Assembly (NCBI RefSeq): GCF_016908515.1
Contig: NZ_JAFBEA010000002.1
Span: 372,001-436,000, forward strand
Reading direction: 5' to 3'
From: Virgibacillus halotolerans
Lineage (GTDB): Bacteria > Bacillota > Bacilli > Bacillales > Amphibacillaceae
DNA length: 64,000 nucleotides
Shown here: piece by piece, positions 17,235 to 26,608 of the stretch
Position numbering within the stretch: position 1 is the stretch's first letter
How the letters are laid out: every line of letters begins with the position of its first letter
Made by a program: the position numbers and the translations under genes
Notes under the pieces: model-generated
What the model was told of the DNA's origin: nothing
Database searches by the model: none
The model's input: only the letters and a program-made list of their open reading frames with translations

Positions 17235-18812
17235 ATGTCTTTTACCATCAAAAATATGACAATTCGTAAACGCATCATGTTTATTTTTTTGATATCATCT
17301 ATGTTTCTTATATTGATATTGATGGCCGCATTTTCTTATATTGAGGTAAAGAACTCGCAAGAAAGATTTGAACAGTTATCAAGGCAAACGGCAAATGGGC
17401 TCAGTTTTATGCCGGCGTTAACAAAGGCCATTAAGAGCAATGATTATTCTGAAATACAGGGAATTATTGACCGTGTTCGATTGCATGCTGAAAATCCTAT
17501 AGTTACAGTTGTTGATCGTGACGGGATTTTCATTATTCATCCAGATGAAACAAAAATCGGTACGTCAGGAGAAAAATGCCACTTTACTCAATCACTATTA
17601 TTCGGTTCCTATATAACAAAGGAAGCGGAAGGTGCGGGAGGTCCCTCAGTGATGACTACGGCCCCAATTTATGAAAAGATATATGGGGGAGAGCAAGTAG
17701 TCGGTGCGATTACTGTGGAGTATTTAAATGAGGATATCAATGCTACGATTATAAAAAAAATATTTAGGCTAATTTTAGTAGCCATTATTGGCATCATTGT
17801 ATGTATTGGGAGTGCATTATTTCTTGCTCGGAGTATTCAATCAGATACGTTAGGGTTTGAACCTGCAACTATCGCTGGCTTGTTTAGAGAACGTGAAGCG
17901 ATGCTTGATGCAGTTAAAGAAGGTATCGTCGTGATTGATAAAAGTCAAAATATTTCTATGATTAATCCATCAGCAAAAAAGCTGGTGCAAACAAAGGATG
18001 AACAGAGAGAATTGGTAAAAGCGCTTGGGTTGCTTGAGACATTCCGCAAAGGAGAAAGTAGCTATGACAAAGAGCAATTATATGATGGAAGCGTATTGAT
18101 TACAAATAGGCGTCCTTTGTATCATGGTCAGGAGATTGTGGGAGCAATATGTAGTTTTCGTGATAAAACAGATATCAAACAGCTACAGGAAACGATTTTA
18201 CAAATTCAAGGTTATTCAGACGGTTTACGTGCTCAGGCACATGAATATAAAAATAAATTATATGTCCTTATGGGACTGCTTCAGATTGAACATTATGATG
18301 AAGCTTTACAATTTATTGAAGAAGAGACGTTGGAGGAAAAGCAGGCAATACCGATGTTACAAATGATAGAAGACCCGGGAGTACATGCAATCTTACTTGG
18401 GAAAATGGCAAAAGCTGCCGAGAAAAAAGTAACACTTGTTGTAGGAGAAGGTAGTCGCCTAGGGCGAACATCTATTACTGTCTCTGACATGGCAATCATG
18501 TTGGGAAATTTACTTGATAACGCTATTGATGCTGTCCTTCATGCAAAACAAAAGAAGATCGAGGTTATGATCACTGATATTGGAAGTGAAATTGTAATTG
18601 ACGTGCAAGATACAGGTATGGGGTTAAATCCAGAAACAGTGAAGGAAATTTTCCAAACTGGTTTTTCCAGCAAAGGAGAGCAGCGTGGATATGGACTTTC
18701 ACATGTTTATGAGACTGCAAAGAAATACGACGGAATGGTTGAAGTTAGTATGCTAAAAGTGGGTGGGACTGTTTTTTCACTGTACTTACCGAAAACGAAA
18801 GGAGAAACATAA
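17235..18812 (+). CDS. CitA/DcuS-type sensor histidine kinase
   Basis: A 525-residue membrane kinase for extracellular di- or tricarboxylates. Order: membrane helix (~15-40), extracellular Cache/PAS-like sensor (~45-180), second helix (~185-205), cytoplasmic PAS (~225-320), dimerisation helix with phospho-acceptor His336 in RAQAHEYKNKLYVLMGLLQ, then the ATPase with N box DNAIDAV, G1 DTGMGL and GYGLSHVYETAKKYDG. The HEYKN box and low-histidine architecture are typical of the CitA/DcuS/MalK class. The ATG at 17235 is chosen for its GAGGTGAT site. The response-regulator gene starts at the next base after the stop, so they form one unit. It most likely activates the downstream tctCBA operon. Confidence 0.88.
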   Translation: MSFTIKNMTIRKRIMFIFLISSMFLILILMAAFSYIEVKNSQERFEQLSRQTANGLSFMPALTKAIKSNDYSEIQGIIDRVRLHAENPIVTVVDRDGIFIIHPDETKIGTSGEKCHFTQSLLFGSYITKEAEGAGGPSVMTTAPIYEKIYGGEQVVGAITVEYLNEDINATIIKKIFRLILVAIIGIIVCIGSALFLARSIQSDTLGFEPATIAGLFREREAMLDAVKEGIVVIDKSQNISMINPSAKKLVQTKDEQRELVKALGLLETFRKGESSYDKEQLYDGSVLITNRRPLYHGQEIVGAICSFRDKTDIKQLQETILQIQGYSDGLRAQAHEYKNKLYVLMGLLQIEHYDEALQFIEEETLEEKQAIPMLQMIEDPGVHAILLGKMAKAAEKKVTLVVGEGSRLGRTSITVSDMAIMLGNLLDNAIDAVLHAKQKKIEVMITDIGSEIVIDVQDTGMGLNPETVKEIFQTGFSSKGEQRGYGLSHVYETAKKYDGMVEVSMLKVGGTVFSLYLPKTKGET

Positions 18813-19496
18813 ATGAATGTTGTCATTGCTGAAGATGATTATCGTGTTGCACTTCTACACGAACAGCATGTTAAAAAATTCTCGTCTATCAATGTGGTTG
18901 GACGTGCATTGAATGGAGAGGAGTTAAAAAGACTTTTAGCTAGGGAGGAGGTTCACTTGATACTTCTTGATATCTACTTTCCGGATATTTTAGGTACTGA
19001 ACTACTTCCATATATACGCCAGAATTATCCACAAGTAGACATAATTATAATCACGGCTTCGGATAATCGCCAGCACTTGCAGATAGCCAAGCGGTATGGT
19101 GTATATCAATATCTATTAAAACCATTGTCAATGGATGATTTTATCCAAACAATCGAACAATATATAAAAGATAGTCATTGGTTTAAACAGAGTGGAGGAT
19201 TTCAAGCGGAGGATACATTACATGTACTCTCAGGTAGTAAGAAGAAAGGGGAAATATCAGAGGGGAAATGGACAGATCTACCCTCTGGAATTGATTCTAT
19301 TACGCTTGGGAAAATACGTGATGCTTTATTAGAAAACAAGGACGGCGTGACAATTGATGCAATGTGTGATCTTGTCGGTATATCTCGAACAACGGCAAGA
19401 AGATACTTAGAATATATTGTTTCGGAGGGACAAGCTATAACTAGATTAAATTATGGTGTGATTGGTCGACCAGAAAGAAAATATGTTATTGCGTAA
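18813..19496 (+). CDS. CitB/DcuR-type response regulator
   Basis: A 227-residue regulator. The receiver domain (1-~120) has acidic pocket D8-D9, phospho-acceptor D53 in LILLDIYFPD and the conserved lysine in YLLKPLS. The C-terminal region (~165-225) is a winged helix with DAMCDLVGISRTTARRYLEYIV, as in CitT/MalR/DcuR regulators. It is translated directly after the kinase. The tctCBA promoter lies about 100 bp beyond the terminator that follows, so this is its probable activator in response to citrate, tartrate or malate. The exact ligand is unknown. Confidence 0.88.
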   Translation: MNVVIAEDDYRVALLHEQHVKKFSSINVVGRALNGEELKRLLAREEVHLILLDIYFPDILGTELLPYIRQNYPQVDIIIITASDNRQHLQIAKRYGVYQYLLKPLSMDDFIQTIEQYIKDSHWFKQSGGFQAEDTLHVLSGSKKKGEISEGKWTDLPSGIDSITLGKIRDALLENKDGVTIDAMCDLVGISRTTARRYLEYIVSEGQAITRLNYGVIGRPERKYVIA

Positions 19497-19526
19497 AAAA
19501 CACCTTAGCAGTATAGGTGTTTTTTT
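19495..19526 (+). terminator. Terminator of the two-component operon
   Basis: CACCT/AGGTG stem (19501-19519) extended by A6 and T7 flanks, directly after the stop codon. Confidence 0.8.
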
Positions 19527-19595
19527 CTTGTTAATTGAGTGGCGATAAAGGATAAAAAGTTATAAAAGAATATTAAGCGACTAAAAGTCATAATA

Positions 19596-19624
19596 TTGTA
19601 TCTGCTTTTATTGTCTGGCATAAT
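19596..19624 (+). promoter_or_regulatory. Promoter of tctCBA
   Basis: TTGTAT (19596-19601), 17-bp spacer and extended -10 TGG plus CATAAT (19619-19624). The start of transcription would be near 19631. Confidence 0.6.
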
Positions 19625-19635
19625 GAATCTCAACG

Positions 19636-19650
19636 TTGAAAACGTTTACT
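19636..19650 (+). promoter_or_regulatory. Catabolite-responsive element (cre)
   Basis: TTGAAAACGTTTACT matches the CcpA consensus WTGNAANCGNWNNCW at every defined position. It lies about 5-20 bp after the predicted start of transcription, a position where CcpA represses. The tct transporter is therefore probably shut off by preferred sugars. Confidence 0.75.
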
Positions 19651-19671
19651 TATATAAGTTGAGGTGTTTAT

Positions 19672-20646
19672 ATGCGACGTTTATTTCTAATTGCAATAGG
19701 TATTTCTTTGCTTGTGGGCTGTGCGAGCCAAAAAGGAGCAGTTGGCGAAACCTTCCCAAACAAAACTATTGAAATTATTGCCCCAGCTAGTCCAGGTGGA
19801 GGTTGGGATATGGCAGCGCGATCCTCTCAACGCGCTTTGAAAGCAGATGGGACAGCCGGTGAAGATATTACTGTAATTAACAAGCCTGGTGGCGGTGGTG
19901 AAGTAGGTTGGCAATATTTAAATCAGCAGGATGGACACTTTGCGGCTTTGAATTCTAGTTTATTAATAACTGGACAATTGTTAGGGCAGAGTGAGTTAAC
20001 CTATGAACAATTTACCCCGCTTGCGATGCTGTCTACTGAATGGCTAGCTGTTGCTACGAAGGCTGATGCTGGATTTGAAAATGCGACTGAATTAATGGAT
20101 CAATTACGTGAGGATCCGAAATCATTAACTATCGGTGTTAGTCCATCACTAGGAAGTGGGAATCATCTAGCTTTTGTACAAGCTGCGATTGAATCGGGGA
20201 TAGATCCTACTGAGTTGCAATTTCTAGTATACAGTAGTGGTGGTGATATTATGAATGCATTGTTGGGAGGGCATATTGATCTGACAAGTAATTCTATGTC
20301 TGACCTTTCCGAGCAATATGAAGCGGGCGAAGTGGAGATCTTAGCAATAACATCCCCAGAACGGCTTGACAGTTTTCCGGATATCCCTACTTGGCAAGAG
20401 CAAGGTGTAAGTGTGGAATTTCCACATTGGCGAGGTATTATGGGACCACCAGATATGAGTGAGACAGAAATTGCTCAATGGGATGACATGCTGAGCGAGA
20501 TGGTAGAAACAGAGGAATGGAAAACGGATTTGGATAATAATGATCTCGATGCTTTCTATATGAATAGTAACGAAACAGTTGATTTTTTAAAGGAGCAGCA
20601 TGAATTTTTCAAGGATATTGTAAGTGAATCTGGTTTAGCCCCATAG
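19672..20646 (+). CDS. tctC: Tripartite tricarboxylate transporter receptor (TctC family)
   Basis: A 324-residue lipoprotein (lipobox LLVGC) that catches the substrate outside the membrane and hands it to TctAB. It has the TctC fold signatures: NKTIEIIAPASPGGGWDMAAR near the N-terminus, NKPGGGGEVGWQYL, GVSPSLGSGNHLAF and a C-terminal FPHWRGIMGPPDMSE block. The loop PGGGWD is where family members bind a carboxylate. GAGGTG precedes the ATG. It is the first gene of tctCBA, with 12 bp to tctB. Substrate candidates from context are citrate, tartrate or D-malate. Confidence 0.9.
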   Translation: MRRLFLIAIGISLLVGCASQKGAVGETFPNKTIEIIAPASPGGGWDMAARSSQRALKADGTAGEDITVINKPGGGGEVGWQYLNQQDGHFAALNSSLLITGQLLGQSELTYEQFTPLAMLSTEWLAVATKADAGFENATELMDQLREDPKSLTIGVSPSLGSGNHLAFVQAAIESGIDPTELQFLVYSSGGDIMNALLGGHIDLTSNSMSDLSEQYEAGEVEILAITSPERLDSFPDIPTWQEQGVSVEFPHWRGIMGPPDMSETEIAQWDDMLSEMVETEEWKTDLDNNDLDAFYMNSNETVDFLKEQHEFFKDIVSESGLAP

Positions 20647-20658
20647 GAGGTGGAGAGC

Positions 20659-21108
20659 ATGAAGACAGTTCGTTACACATTACCAATATTTTTTATAGTG
20701 GCAAGTATTATATATGGCGTTCTGATTATCCAATTGCCCCCCGCTACACTAGGAATGCCTTCTGGTCCGAAGCAATTTCCCTTATTTGTTTGTATTGGTA
20801 TATTTATCTTTGCAGTCATAGATTTAATGAATATTCATAAAGAGAATCTGAAGGATAATGAGGATTTAGCGTTATTAACAAAAGGAAACTCGTTCAAAAT
20901 AATAGTCATTATTATTGGGATTTGCATCATCTATACAATGGTTTTTGAATGGTTAGGATATTTACTTGCGACGGTTTTATTCTTAGCAGGTCTACTGTTT
21001 TATTTAAATGGATTTAAAAAGTGGCTCATGAATATGATTGTAACTCTAGTTGTATCATTCAGTACATGGTATGGCTTTACGCAACTGTTACAAATTAGCT
21101 TACCGTAG
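20659..21108 (+). CDS. tctB: Tripartite tricarboxylate transporter small subunit (TctB family)
   Basis: A 149-residue protein with four membrane helices, the usual size and shape of TctB. The second half (MVFEWLGYLLATVLFLAGLLFYLNGFKKW) is the family's best-kept part. The start is the ATG at 20659 because AGGAGGTG lies 6 bp upstream; the upstream GTG overlaps that site. It stabilises the large TctA subunit in the membrane. Confidence 0.88.
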   Translation: MKTVRYTLPIFFIVASIIYGVLIIQLPPATLGMPSGPKQFPLFVCIGIFIFAVIDLMNIHKENLKDNEDLALLTKGNSFKIIVIIIGICIIYTMVFEWLGYLLATVLFLAGLLFYLNGFKKWLMNMIVTLVVSFSTWYGFTQLLQISLP

Positions 21109-21126
21109 AAAGGAGATATGGTTCAA

Positions 21127-22626
21127 ATGGATACAAGTGTAATACTTGATGGTTTATGGACAGCGCTTCAGCCCGTTAATTTGTTGTGGTTATTGTTTGG
21201 TGCTGCACTTGGTACAATTGTAGGTATATTACCAGGTTTGGGGGCGGCAACTGGGGTAGCTGTTCTTATTCCGTTGACCTTTGGGATGGAACCGGTGAGT
21301 GCACTAATTTTAATGGCAGCGATTTATTATGGTGCTTTATTTGGTGGTTCAAGAAGCTCTATCTTAATTAATACGCCAGGTGATGGTTCTTCTATTGCGG
21401 CTGCTTTTGACGGTTATCCGATGACGAAGAAAGGACAGGCAGGTCAGGCGATGTCTATTGCTGCGATGGCTTCACTCATAGGCGGATTAATAGCTATATT
21501 TGGATTTATATTTCTAGCCTTGCCTTTGGCTAAATTCGCATTAAATTTTGGCCCAGCAGAATTTCTATTACTCTTTTTGTTTGCATTATCTGCTGTTGTC
21601 ACCTTATCGCAAGGAAATGTCGTGAAAGGTTTTCTGACCATGTTTCTTGGGCTGGGTATTAGTACGGTTGGGATTGACTTACAATCAGGCGTTCATCGAT
21701 TTACTTTCGACGTACCCCACTTAACAGATGGTATTAATTTTATTATTATCATTATTGGGATCTATGCAATTGGTGAAGTACTTTATAATCTGATAAATCA
21801 GAGTAAACAAATGGATACAGGTAACAAAAATATTGGTAGTAAATGGTTTACGAAAGATCAATGGAAACGGTCGCTGGGGCCAATTCTACGTAGTGGTCCA
21901 ATCGGATTTTTCCTAGGTGTATTACCAGGATCAGGAGGAACAATCGCCTCTTTATTGGCTTATAGTACAGAAAAGCAGATATCAAAAAACAAGAAAGAAT
22001 TTGGCAAAGGGGCTGTAGAAGGTCTTGTTGCCCCAGAATCTGCAAATAGTGCTTCAGCAGTAGGCTCTATGATCCCGATGTTAACAATGGGGATTCCAGG
22101 ATCGGGAACTACAGCAGTTATGCTTGGGGCACTTGTAATGATTGGAGTTACACCAGGGCCATTACTGTTTGAAAATAGCCCGGATATGGTATGGACGCTG
22201 ATTAATAGTATGTTTATAGGAAACCTTATACTAGTAGTTATTAATATTATGATGGTTGGTATGCTCGTAAAAGTATTAAAAACACCACCGAATGTACTCT
22301 ATCCTATTGTCCTTATCTTATCATTTCTTGGTGCATATACGCTGGGGTATAGCACGATTGATTTCTACATATTAATTATTGCGGGCATATTTGGTCTTTT
22401 ATTACGAGTGTTAAATTATCCCGTAGTACCGATGATTCTAGCATTAATAGTTGGAGGAGATATGGAGCAAAATCTCCAACGCGCAACGGTTATTTACGGT
22501 TCTCCAATAGAGATGTTATTTGCATCTCCTATAACGATTATACTTGCTATATTAACTATATTATCCCTTTTATTTCCATTAATAGCAAAATTGTTGAAAC
22601 AAAAAAAGGGCCAATCAACAATCTAA
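21127..22626 (+). CDS. tctA: Tripartite tricarboxylate transporter large permease (TctA family)
   Basis: A ~499-residue permease with about twelve helices. Two copies of the TctA loop are visible: GILPGLGAATGVAVLIPLTF with GGSRSSILINTPGDGSSIAAAFDGYPM in the first half, and GVLPGSGGTIASLLAY with GIPGSGTTAVMLGAL in the second. They form the substrate and sodium/proton sites. Two ATGs are possible; 21118 lies only 2 bp after AGGAG, so 21127 is preferred. Last gene of tctCBA, ending before a convergent terminator. Confidence 0.9.
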   Translation: MDTSVILDGLWTALQPVNLLWLLFGAALGTIVGILPGLGAATGVAVLIPLTFGMEPVSALILMAAIYYGALFGGSRSSILINTPGDGSSIAAAFDGYPMTKKGQAGQAMSIAAMASLIGGLIAIFGFIFLALPLAKFALNFGPAEFLLLFLFALSAVVTLSQGNVVKGFLTMFLGLGISTVGIDLQSGVHRFTFDVPHLTDGINFIIIIIGIYAIGEVLYNLINQSKQMDTGNKNIGSKWFTKDQWKRSLGPILRSGPIGFFLGVLPGSGGTIASLLAYSTEKQISKNKKEFGKGAVEGLVAPESANSASAVGSMIPMLTMGIPGSGTTAVMLGALVMIGVTPGPLLFENSPDMVWTLINSMFIGNLILVVINIMMVGMLVKVLKTPPNVLYPIVLILSFLGAYTLGYSTIDFYILIIAGIFGLLLRVLNYPVVPMILALIVGGDMEQNLQRATVIYGSPIEMLFASPITIILAILTILSLLFPLIAKLLKQKKGQSTI

Positions 22627-22734
22627 ATAATGTAATGGAAGTTCAATTGCATTTTCAAAAGAAGAGCAATATAGGTCTAAAAATACAGTATGGGAATATT
22701 CTTTTGATAATATTTTCCATAAGCAACCAATAAA

Positions 22735-22769
22735 AAACCAGCATGACTTTGTAGACGTCATGCTGGTTT
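22735..22769. terminator. Bidirectional terminator between tctA and ftsH
   Basis: A perfect 13-bp stem AAACCAGCATGAC with GTCATGCTGGTTT, with A-rich and T-rich flanks so it can work for both convergent genes. Confidence 0.85.
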
Positions 22770-22772
22770 ACT

Positions 22773-24605
22773 TTATGATTCAAATGTTTTAATTTCCTTG
22801 CTCGTTAGGATTTTCATAAACTCTTCCCCTGTAATTGTTTCTTCTTCCAATAAGAACTTGGCCAGCTCATGGAGCTTATCGATATGCTCTGTGAGGATAT
22901 TTTCTGCCTTATCATATGCTGCTTTTACAAGCTTATTGACTTCCACATCGACCTTGGCCGCAAATTCTGCAGAAGCTGTTAAGGAAGTGTCACCGCCAAG
23001 GTATGGATTGGACTGCGTTTCCAGCGCCATCATACCGAAAGTGTCGTTCATACCGTAACGGGTCACCATGGACCTGGCTATTTTAGTGATTTGTTCAATA
23101 TCATTGGAGGCGCCAGTTGTTATCGATTGAAAGATAACTTCCTCAGCAGCTCTACCACCTGAGAGGGTGGTCAATTTATTAAATAACTCTTCTTTAGAAA
23201 GTAAAACTTTTTCCTCCTCATCGACTTGCATTGTGTAGCCAAGTGCACCGGATGTTCGGGGGATAATCGTTATCTTTTCAACTGGTGCTGAATGTTTCTG
23301 TTTTGCAGCGACTAAAGCGTGACCGATTTCATGATAGGAAATGATTAATTTCTCTCGTGTTGATATCACTGCGTTTGTACGTTGATACCCGGCAATAATC
23401 GTTTCGACAGCTTCCATATAGTCGGATTGATTTACTTTTTTTCTATCGAATTTAACCGCGCGGATCGCCGCTTCGTTCGCAATATTGGCGATGTCGGCAC
23501 CTGATGCACCTGCTGTCGATCTGGCAATCGTGTGGAAGTTCACATCTTCTTCTACTTTCAGGCCTTTCGAATGCACTTTAAGAATCTCTTCACGCCCCCT
23601 GATGTCAGGCAGTTCTGCTGGGATGCGGCGGTCTAACCTACCAGGTCTTAGCAGTGCTTTATCTAATATTTCCGGTCTGTTGGTTGCAGCAAGAATGACA
23701 ACCCCTTTACTACTGTCAAATCCATCCATTTCTGTTAACAATTGATTGAGCGTCTGTTCACGTTCATCGTTGCTTTGCATCCCATTATCACGTTTTTTCC
23801 CGATGGCATCAATCTCATCGATAAAGACGATACATGGTGCTTTTTCTTGTGCCTGCTTGAACAAGTCACGGACACGGGCCGCTCCCATACCAACAAACAT
23901 TTCAACAAACTCAGATCCAGATATGGAAAAGAATGGTACCTTTGCTTCGCCGGCAACGGCTCTGGCAAGCAGGGTTTTTCCTGTTCCAGGTGGTCCTACA
24001 AGCAGTGCTCCTTTTGGTAGTTTAGCACCCATTTCTTTATATTTATCCGGACTATGAAGAAAGTCGACGATTTCAGTCAATGCTGCTTTTGCTTCATCTT
24101 GACCAGCTACATCAGAAAATCTTTTGCCTGATTCAGCTTCGACATATACCTTCGCCTTACTTTTTCCGAATTTCATTGCATTGCCGCCACCCATTTTCTT
24201 CTGCATGCTACGGAAGATAAACTGACCAATAATGATGAAGATTAGAATAGGGAGGATCCAAAACAGGAAGAAATTCAATAATGGCGAGTTTTCTTTTGGT
24301 ATATCCTGGGTAAACTTCACATCCGCATTGTATAGGCGGTCAACGAGTTCACTATCCTCAACCCTGCCTGTTTCATAGGTTGTTTTTTCATCTCCTTTTG
24401 CGGTAAAGGAAATTTGTGTTTCTTTAATTTCTACTTCGTTAACTTGCCCATCTTCAACCATTGTCAGGAATTTTCCATAATCAACTTCTTTTACTTGTTG
24501 CTTGTCAAAGATTGGTACGATAAGCGCATTTAATACTAATAAGATTAGTACAGCCAGTAAAGCATAGTAGATCAGTGGTTTCTTTGGCGATTTAACTTCT
24601 TTCAT
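22773..24605 (-). CDS. ftsH: FtsH-family membrane AAA protease
   Basis: A 610-residue ATP-dependent zinc protease. Two membrane helices (~11-31 and ~110-130) flank a small extracytoplasmic domain; the AAA module has Walker A GPPGTGKT, the pore loop [16 protein letters not shown], Walker [11 protein letters not shown] and an arginine-finger region RPGRLDRRI. The protease site is HEIGH (residues 425-429) instead of the commoner HEAGH, with the third ligand expected in [11 protein letters not shown]. It lacks the long acidic C-terminus of the tilS-linked FtsH and stands alone, so it is probably a second, divergent paralogue. A C-rich convergent terminator follows. No ribosome site problem was seen at the ATG. 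Confidence 0.9.
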   Translation of the reverse strand: MKEVKSPKKPLIYYALLAVLILLVLNALIVPIFDKQQVKEVDYGKFLTMVEDGQVNEVEIKETQISFTAKGDEKTTYETGRVEDSELVDRLYNADVKFTQDIPKENSPLLNFFLFWILPILIFIIIGQFIFRSMQKKMGGGNAMKFGKSKAKVYVEAESGKRFSDVAGQDEAKAALTEIVDFLHSPDKYKEMGAKLPKGALLVGPPGTGKTLLARAVAGEAKVPFFSISGSEFVEMFVGMGAARVRDLFKQAQEKAPCIVFIDEIDAIGKKRDNGMQSNDEREQTLNQLLTEMDGFDSSKGVVILAATNRPEILDKALLRPGRLDRRIPAELPDIRGREEILKVHSKGLKVEEDVNFHTIARSTAGASGADIANIANEAAIRAVKFDRKKVNQSDYMEAVETIIAGYQRTNAVISTREKLIISYHEIGHALVAAKQKHSAPVEKITIIPRTSGALGYTMQVDEEEKVLLSKEELFNKLTTLSGGRAAEEVIFQSITTGASNDIEQITKIARSMVTRYGMNDTFGMMALETQSNPYLGGDTSLTASAEFAAKVDVEVNKLVKAAYDKAENILTEHIDKLHELAKFLLEEETITGEEFMKILTSKEIKTFES

Positions 24606-24827
24606 TTCAATAGCACTCCTGTCTGTTCAAGTTAGCGGAATCAAACCATATATATTGTATGTCTATCTATTATTGTTAAACGATAATCAGCTAAATATTA
24701 ATTATAGCACCACTACAAATTAATCGCTATTGAACCGTTTTTTTTGCATAAGTAGAATGTAAAAGTGGCATTTAATTGATTGTTTTTGACTGTTTTTGGT
24801 GGTATTATACTGGTTAGGGGGATGAGT

Positions 24828-25577
24828 ATGTTAACGGAAGAAAGACATGCATTCATATTGGATCAATTAAAACAACATAACATCGTAAAAACACAAGCAT
24901 TGATTACAGTGCTTAATAGTTCTGAATCCACCATCAGAAGGGATCTGCAGCAATTAGAAGCAGGGGGTAAATTAAAGCGTATTCATGGTGGGGCAAAAAG
25001 AATGTATCAATTGAATGACGAGTTATCTGTTCATGAAAAATCATCCAAAAGTGTTCAGGAGAAAAATGCAATTGGCAGATTAGCTGCTTCTCTCATTGAC
25101 AATAATGATGTTATTTACTTGGATGCGGGAACAACGACATATACAATGATTGAATTTATAAATGCGATGGATATTACTGTAGTAACAAATGGTATTTTAC
25201 ATGCCTCATTACTTGCAGATAAAAACATTCACACTGTGCTTGTTGGTGGAAAAGTAAAGTCTTCCACAAAAGCGATTGTTGGCGCAACTAGTCAGCGCGA
25301 ACTAAGGAATTACCGTTTTAATAAGTCCTTTATCGGGATGAATGGCATTGATCCGGAATATGGCTGTACTACGCCGGATCCGGAAGAAGCGGCATTAAAG
25401 GAAATCGCACAGCAACATGCAGCAACAGCATACGTTTTAGCAGATCATTCAAAATGGAATCAGGTTCATTTTGTAAAAGTATGTGGAATAGAAGAAGTAA
25501 CGATTGTGACAGATAAAGTCGAAGGAAATTTGATATCGAACATCGAAAATACGACAATTTTGGAGGCGAAGCAATGA
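24828..25577 (+). CDS. fruR: DeoR-family regulator of fructose operon
   Basis: A 249-residue DeoR repressor. The N-terminus is the winged helix (MLTEERHAFILDQL; STIRRDLQQLE as recognition helix), then the ligand domain with YLDAGTTTYTM and GMNGIDPEYGCTTPDPEEAA, which binds fructose 1-phosphate in this family. The ATG at 24828 is preferred (GGGGG 8 bp upstream and match to FruR starts); longer starts extend into the promoter, which has tandem TGTTTTTG repeats (24781-24799). fruK overlaps its stop by 4 bp (ATGA), so all three fru genes form one operon that FruR represses. Confidence 0.9.
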   Translation: MLTEERHAFILDQLKQHNIVKTQALITVLNSSESTIRRDLQQLEAGGKLKRIHGGAKRMYQLNDELSVHEKSSKSVQEKNAIGRLAASLIDNNDVIYLDAGTTTYTMIEFINAMDITVVTNGILHASLLADKNIHTVLVGGKVKSSTKAIVGATSQRELRNYRFNKSFIGMNGIDPEYGCTTPDPEEAALKEIAQQHAATAYVLADHSKWNQVHFVKVCGIEEVTIVTDKVEGNLISNIENTTILEAKQ

Positions 25578-26488
25578 TTTATACGGTTACCTTAAACCCA
25601 TCGATCGATTACATTGTACAAGTGAAGCAACTGGAACTTGGCAACCTGAATAAAATGAAAGACGATCTGAAACTGCCAGGTGGAAAAGGTATTAATGTAT
25701 CGCGTATATTGCATGAACTCAATATTGATACAACAGCACTCGGATTTTTAGGTGGTTTTACTGGTGAGTTTATTGCGAATTGGCTACACAAGGATGGTAT
25801 TAATACCGACTTTGTCCCGATTCAAGACGATACAAGAATTAATATTAAATTAAAATCAGAGGTAGAAACAGAAATTAACGGTCTCGGACCAACCATATCG
25901 AAGAAAGAGTCGGAGGCGCTGTTGAGGCAAATCGATCACATTGCAAGTGGCGATAATATCCTCGTATTATCGGGAAGTAAGCCACCATCTCTTCCCGCTG
26001 ATTATTACAACAGCTTGATTGAAAAGGTTGCTGATTCCAATGCAGCGTTTGTCATTGATACGACAGGTAAGGACCTACAAGCGGCATTACCCTACAAGCC
26101 TTTACTCGTAAAACCAAATAAAGCGGAATTAGCGGAATTATTTGGTGTGGAAATCAACAGTAAACAAGCGGTTCTGCAATATGGAGCTAAATTATTGGAG
26201 CTAGGTGCTGCTCATGCGATTGTTTCGATGGCTGACGAGGGGGCATTATTGTTCACAGAAACAGGGACATATCAGGGCGTAAGTCCAAAAGGAATGGTTA
26301 AGAATTCAGTAGGTGCAGGTGATTCAATGATTGCTGGATTCATTGGTGAATATATGCGGACCAAAGATGCTGTACAGAGCTTTAAAATGGGGCTCGCTTC
26401 TGGTAGTGCAACAGCCTTTTCCAGTGATTTAGCTAATAAAGATGCCATCCTTACATTGCTTGACGAAGTGGAAGTTACTTCCCTTTAA
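25574..26488 (+). CDS. fruK: 1-Phosphofructokinase
   Basis: A 304-residue PfkB-family kinase that turns fructose 1-phosphate into fructose 1,6-bisphosphate. It starts MIYTVTLNPSIDY, has the substrate motif LPGGKGINVSRIL, GSKPPSLPADYY and the C-terminal ATP/anion-hole signature SVGAGDSMIAGFIGEY with the catalytic aspartate. It overlaps fruR by four bases. The 120-bp gap to fruA holds a repeat with a hairpin rather than a promoter. Confidence 0.93.
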   Translation: MIYTVTLNPSIDYIVQVKQLELGNLNKMKDDLKLPGGKGINVSRILHELNIDTTALGFLGGFTGEFIANWLHKDGINTDFVPIQDDTRINIKLKSEVETEINGLGPTISKKESEALLRQIDHIASGDNILVLSGSKPPSLPADYYNSLIEKVADSNAAFVIDTTGKDLQAALPYKPLLVKPNKAELAELFGVEINSKQAVLQYGAKLLELGAAHAIVSMADEGALLFTETGTYQGVSPKGMVKNSVGAGDSMIAGFIGEYMRTKDAVQSFKMGLASGSATAFSSDLANKDAILTLLDEVEVTSL

Positions 26489-26510
26489 CATTAACAACAC
26501 ACTGTTAGCA

Positions 26511-26580
26511 GTTAAGAAAGCATAATTACTTTCCTACTGTATATGTGCAACTAAGCATACGCCCAAAAGCTTGGCGTATG
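26511..26580 (+). repeat. Interspersed hairpin repeat, copy 1 (longest)
   Basis: Between fruK and fruA lies a repeat made of a short AAGAAAG/CTTTC hairpin, the tract CTGTATATGTGCAACTAAG, and a second hairpin CATACGCC/GGCGTATG (26556-26580). Related copies lie at 31600-31645 and 53126-53173. The second hairpin may also temper fruA expression. Confidence 0.6.
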
Positions 26581-26608
26581 TCAAATTTTCTAATAAAGGA
26601 TGATTACC

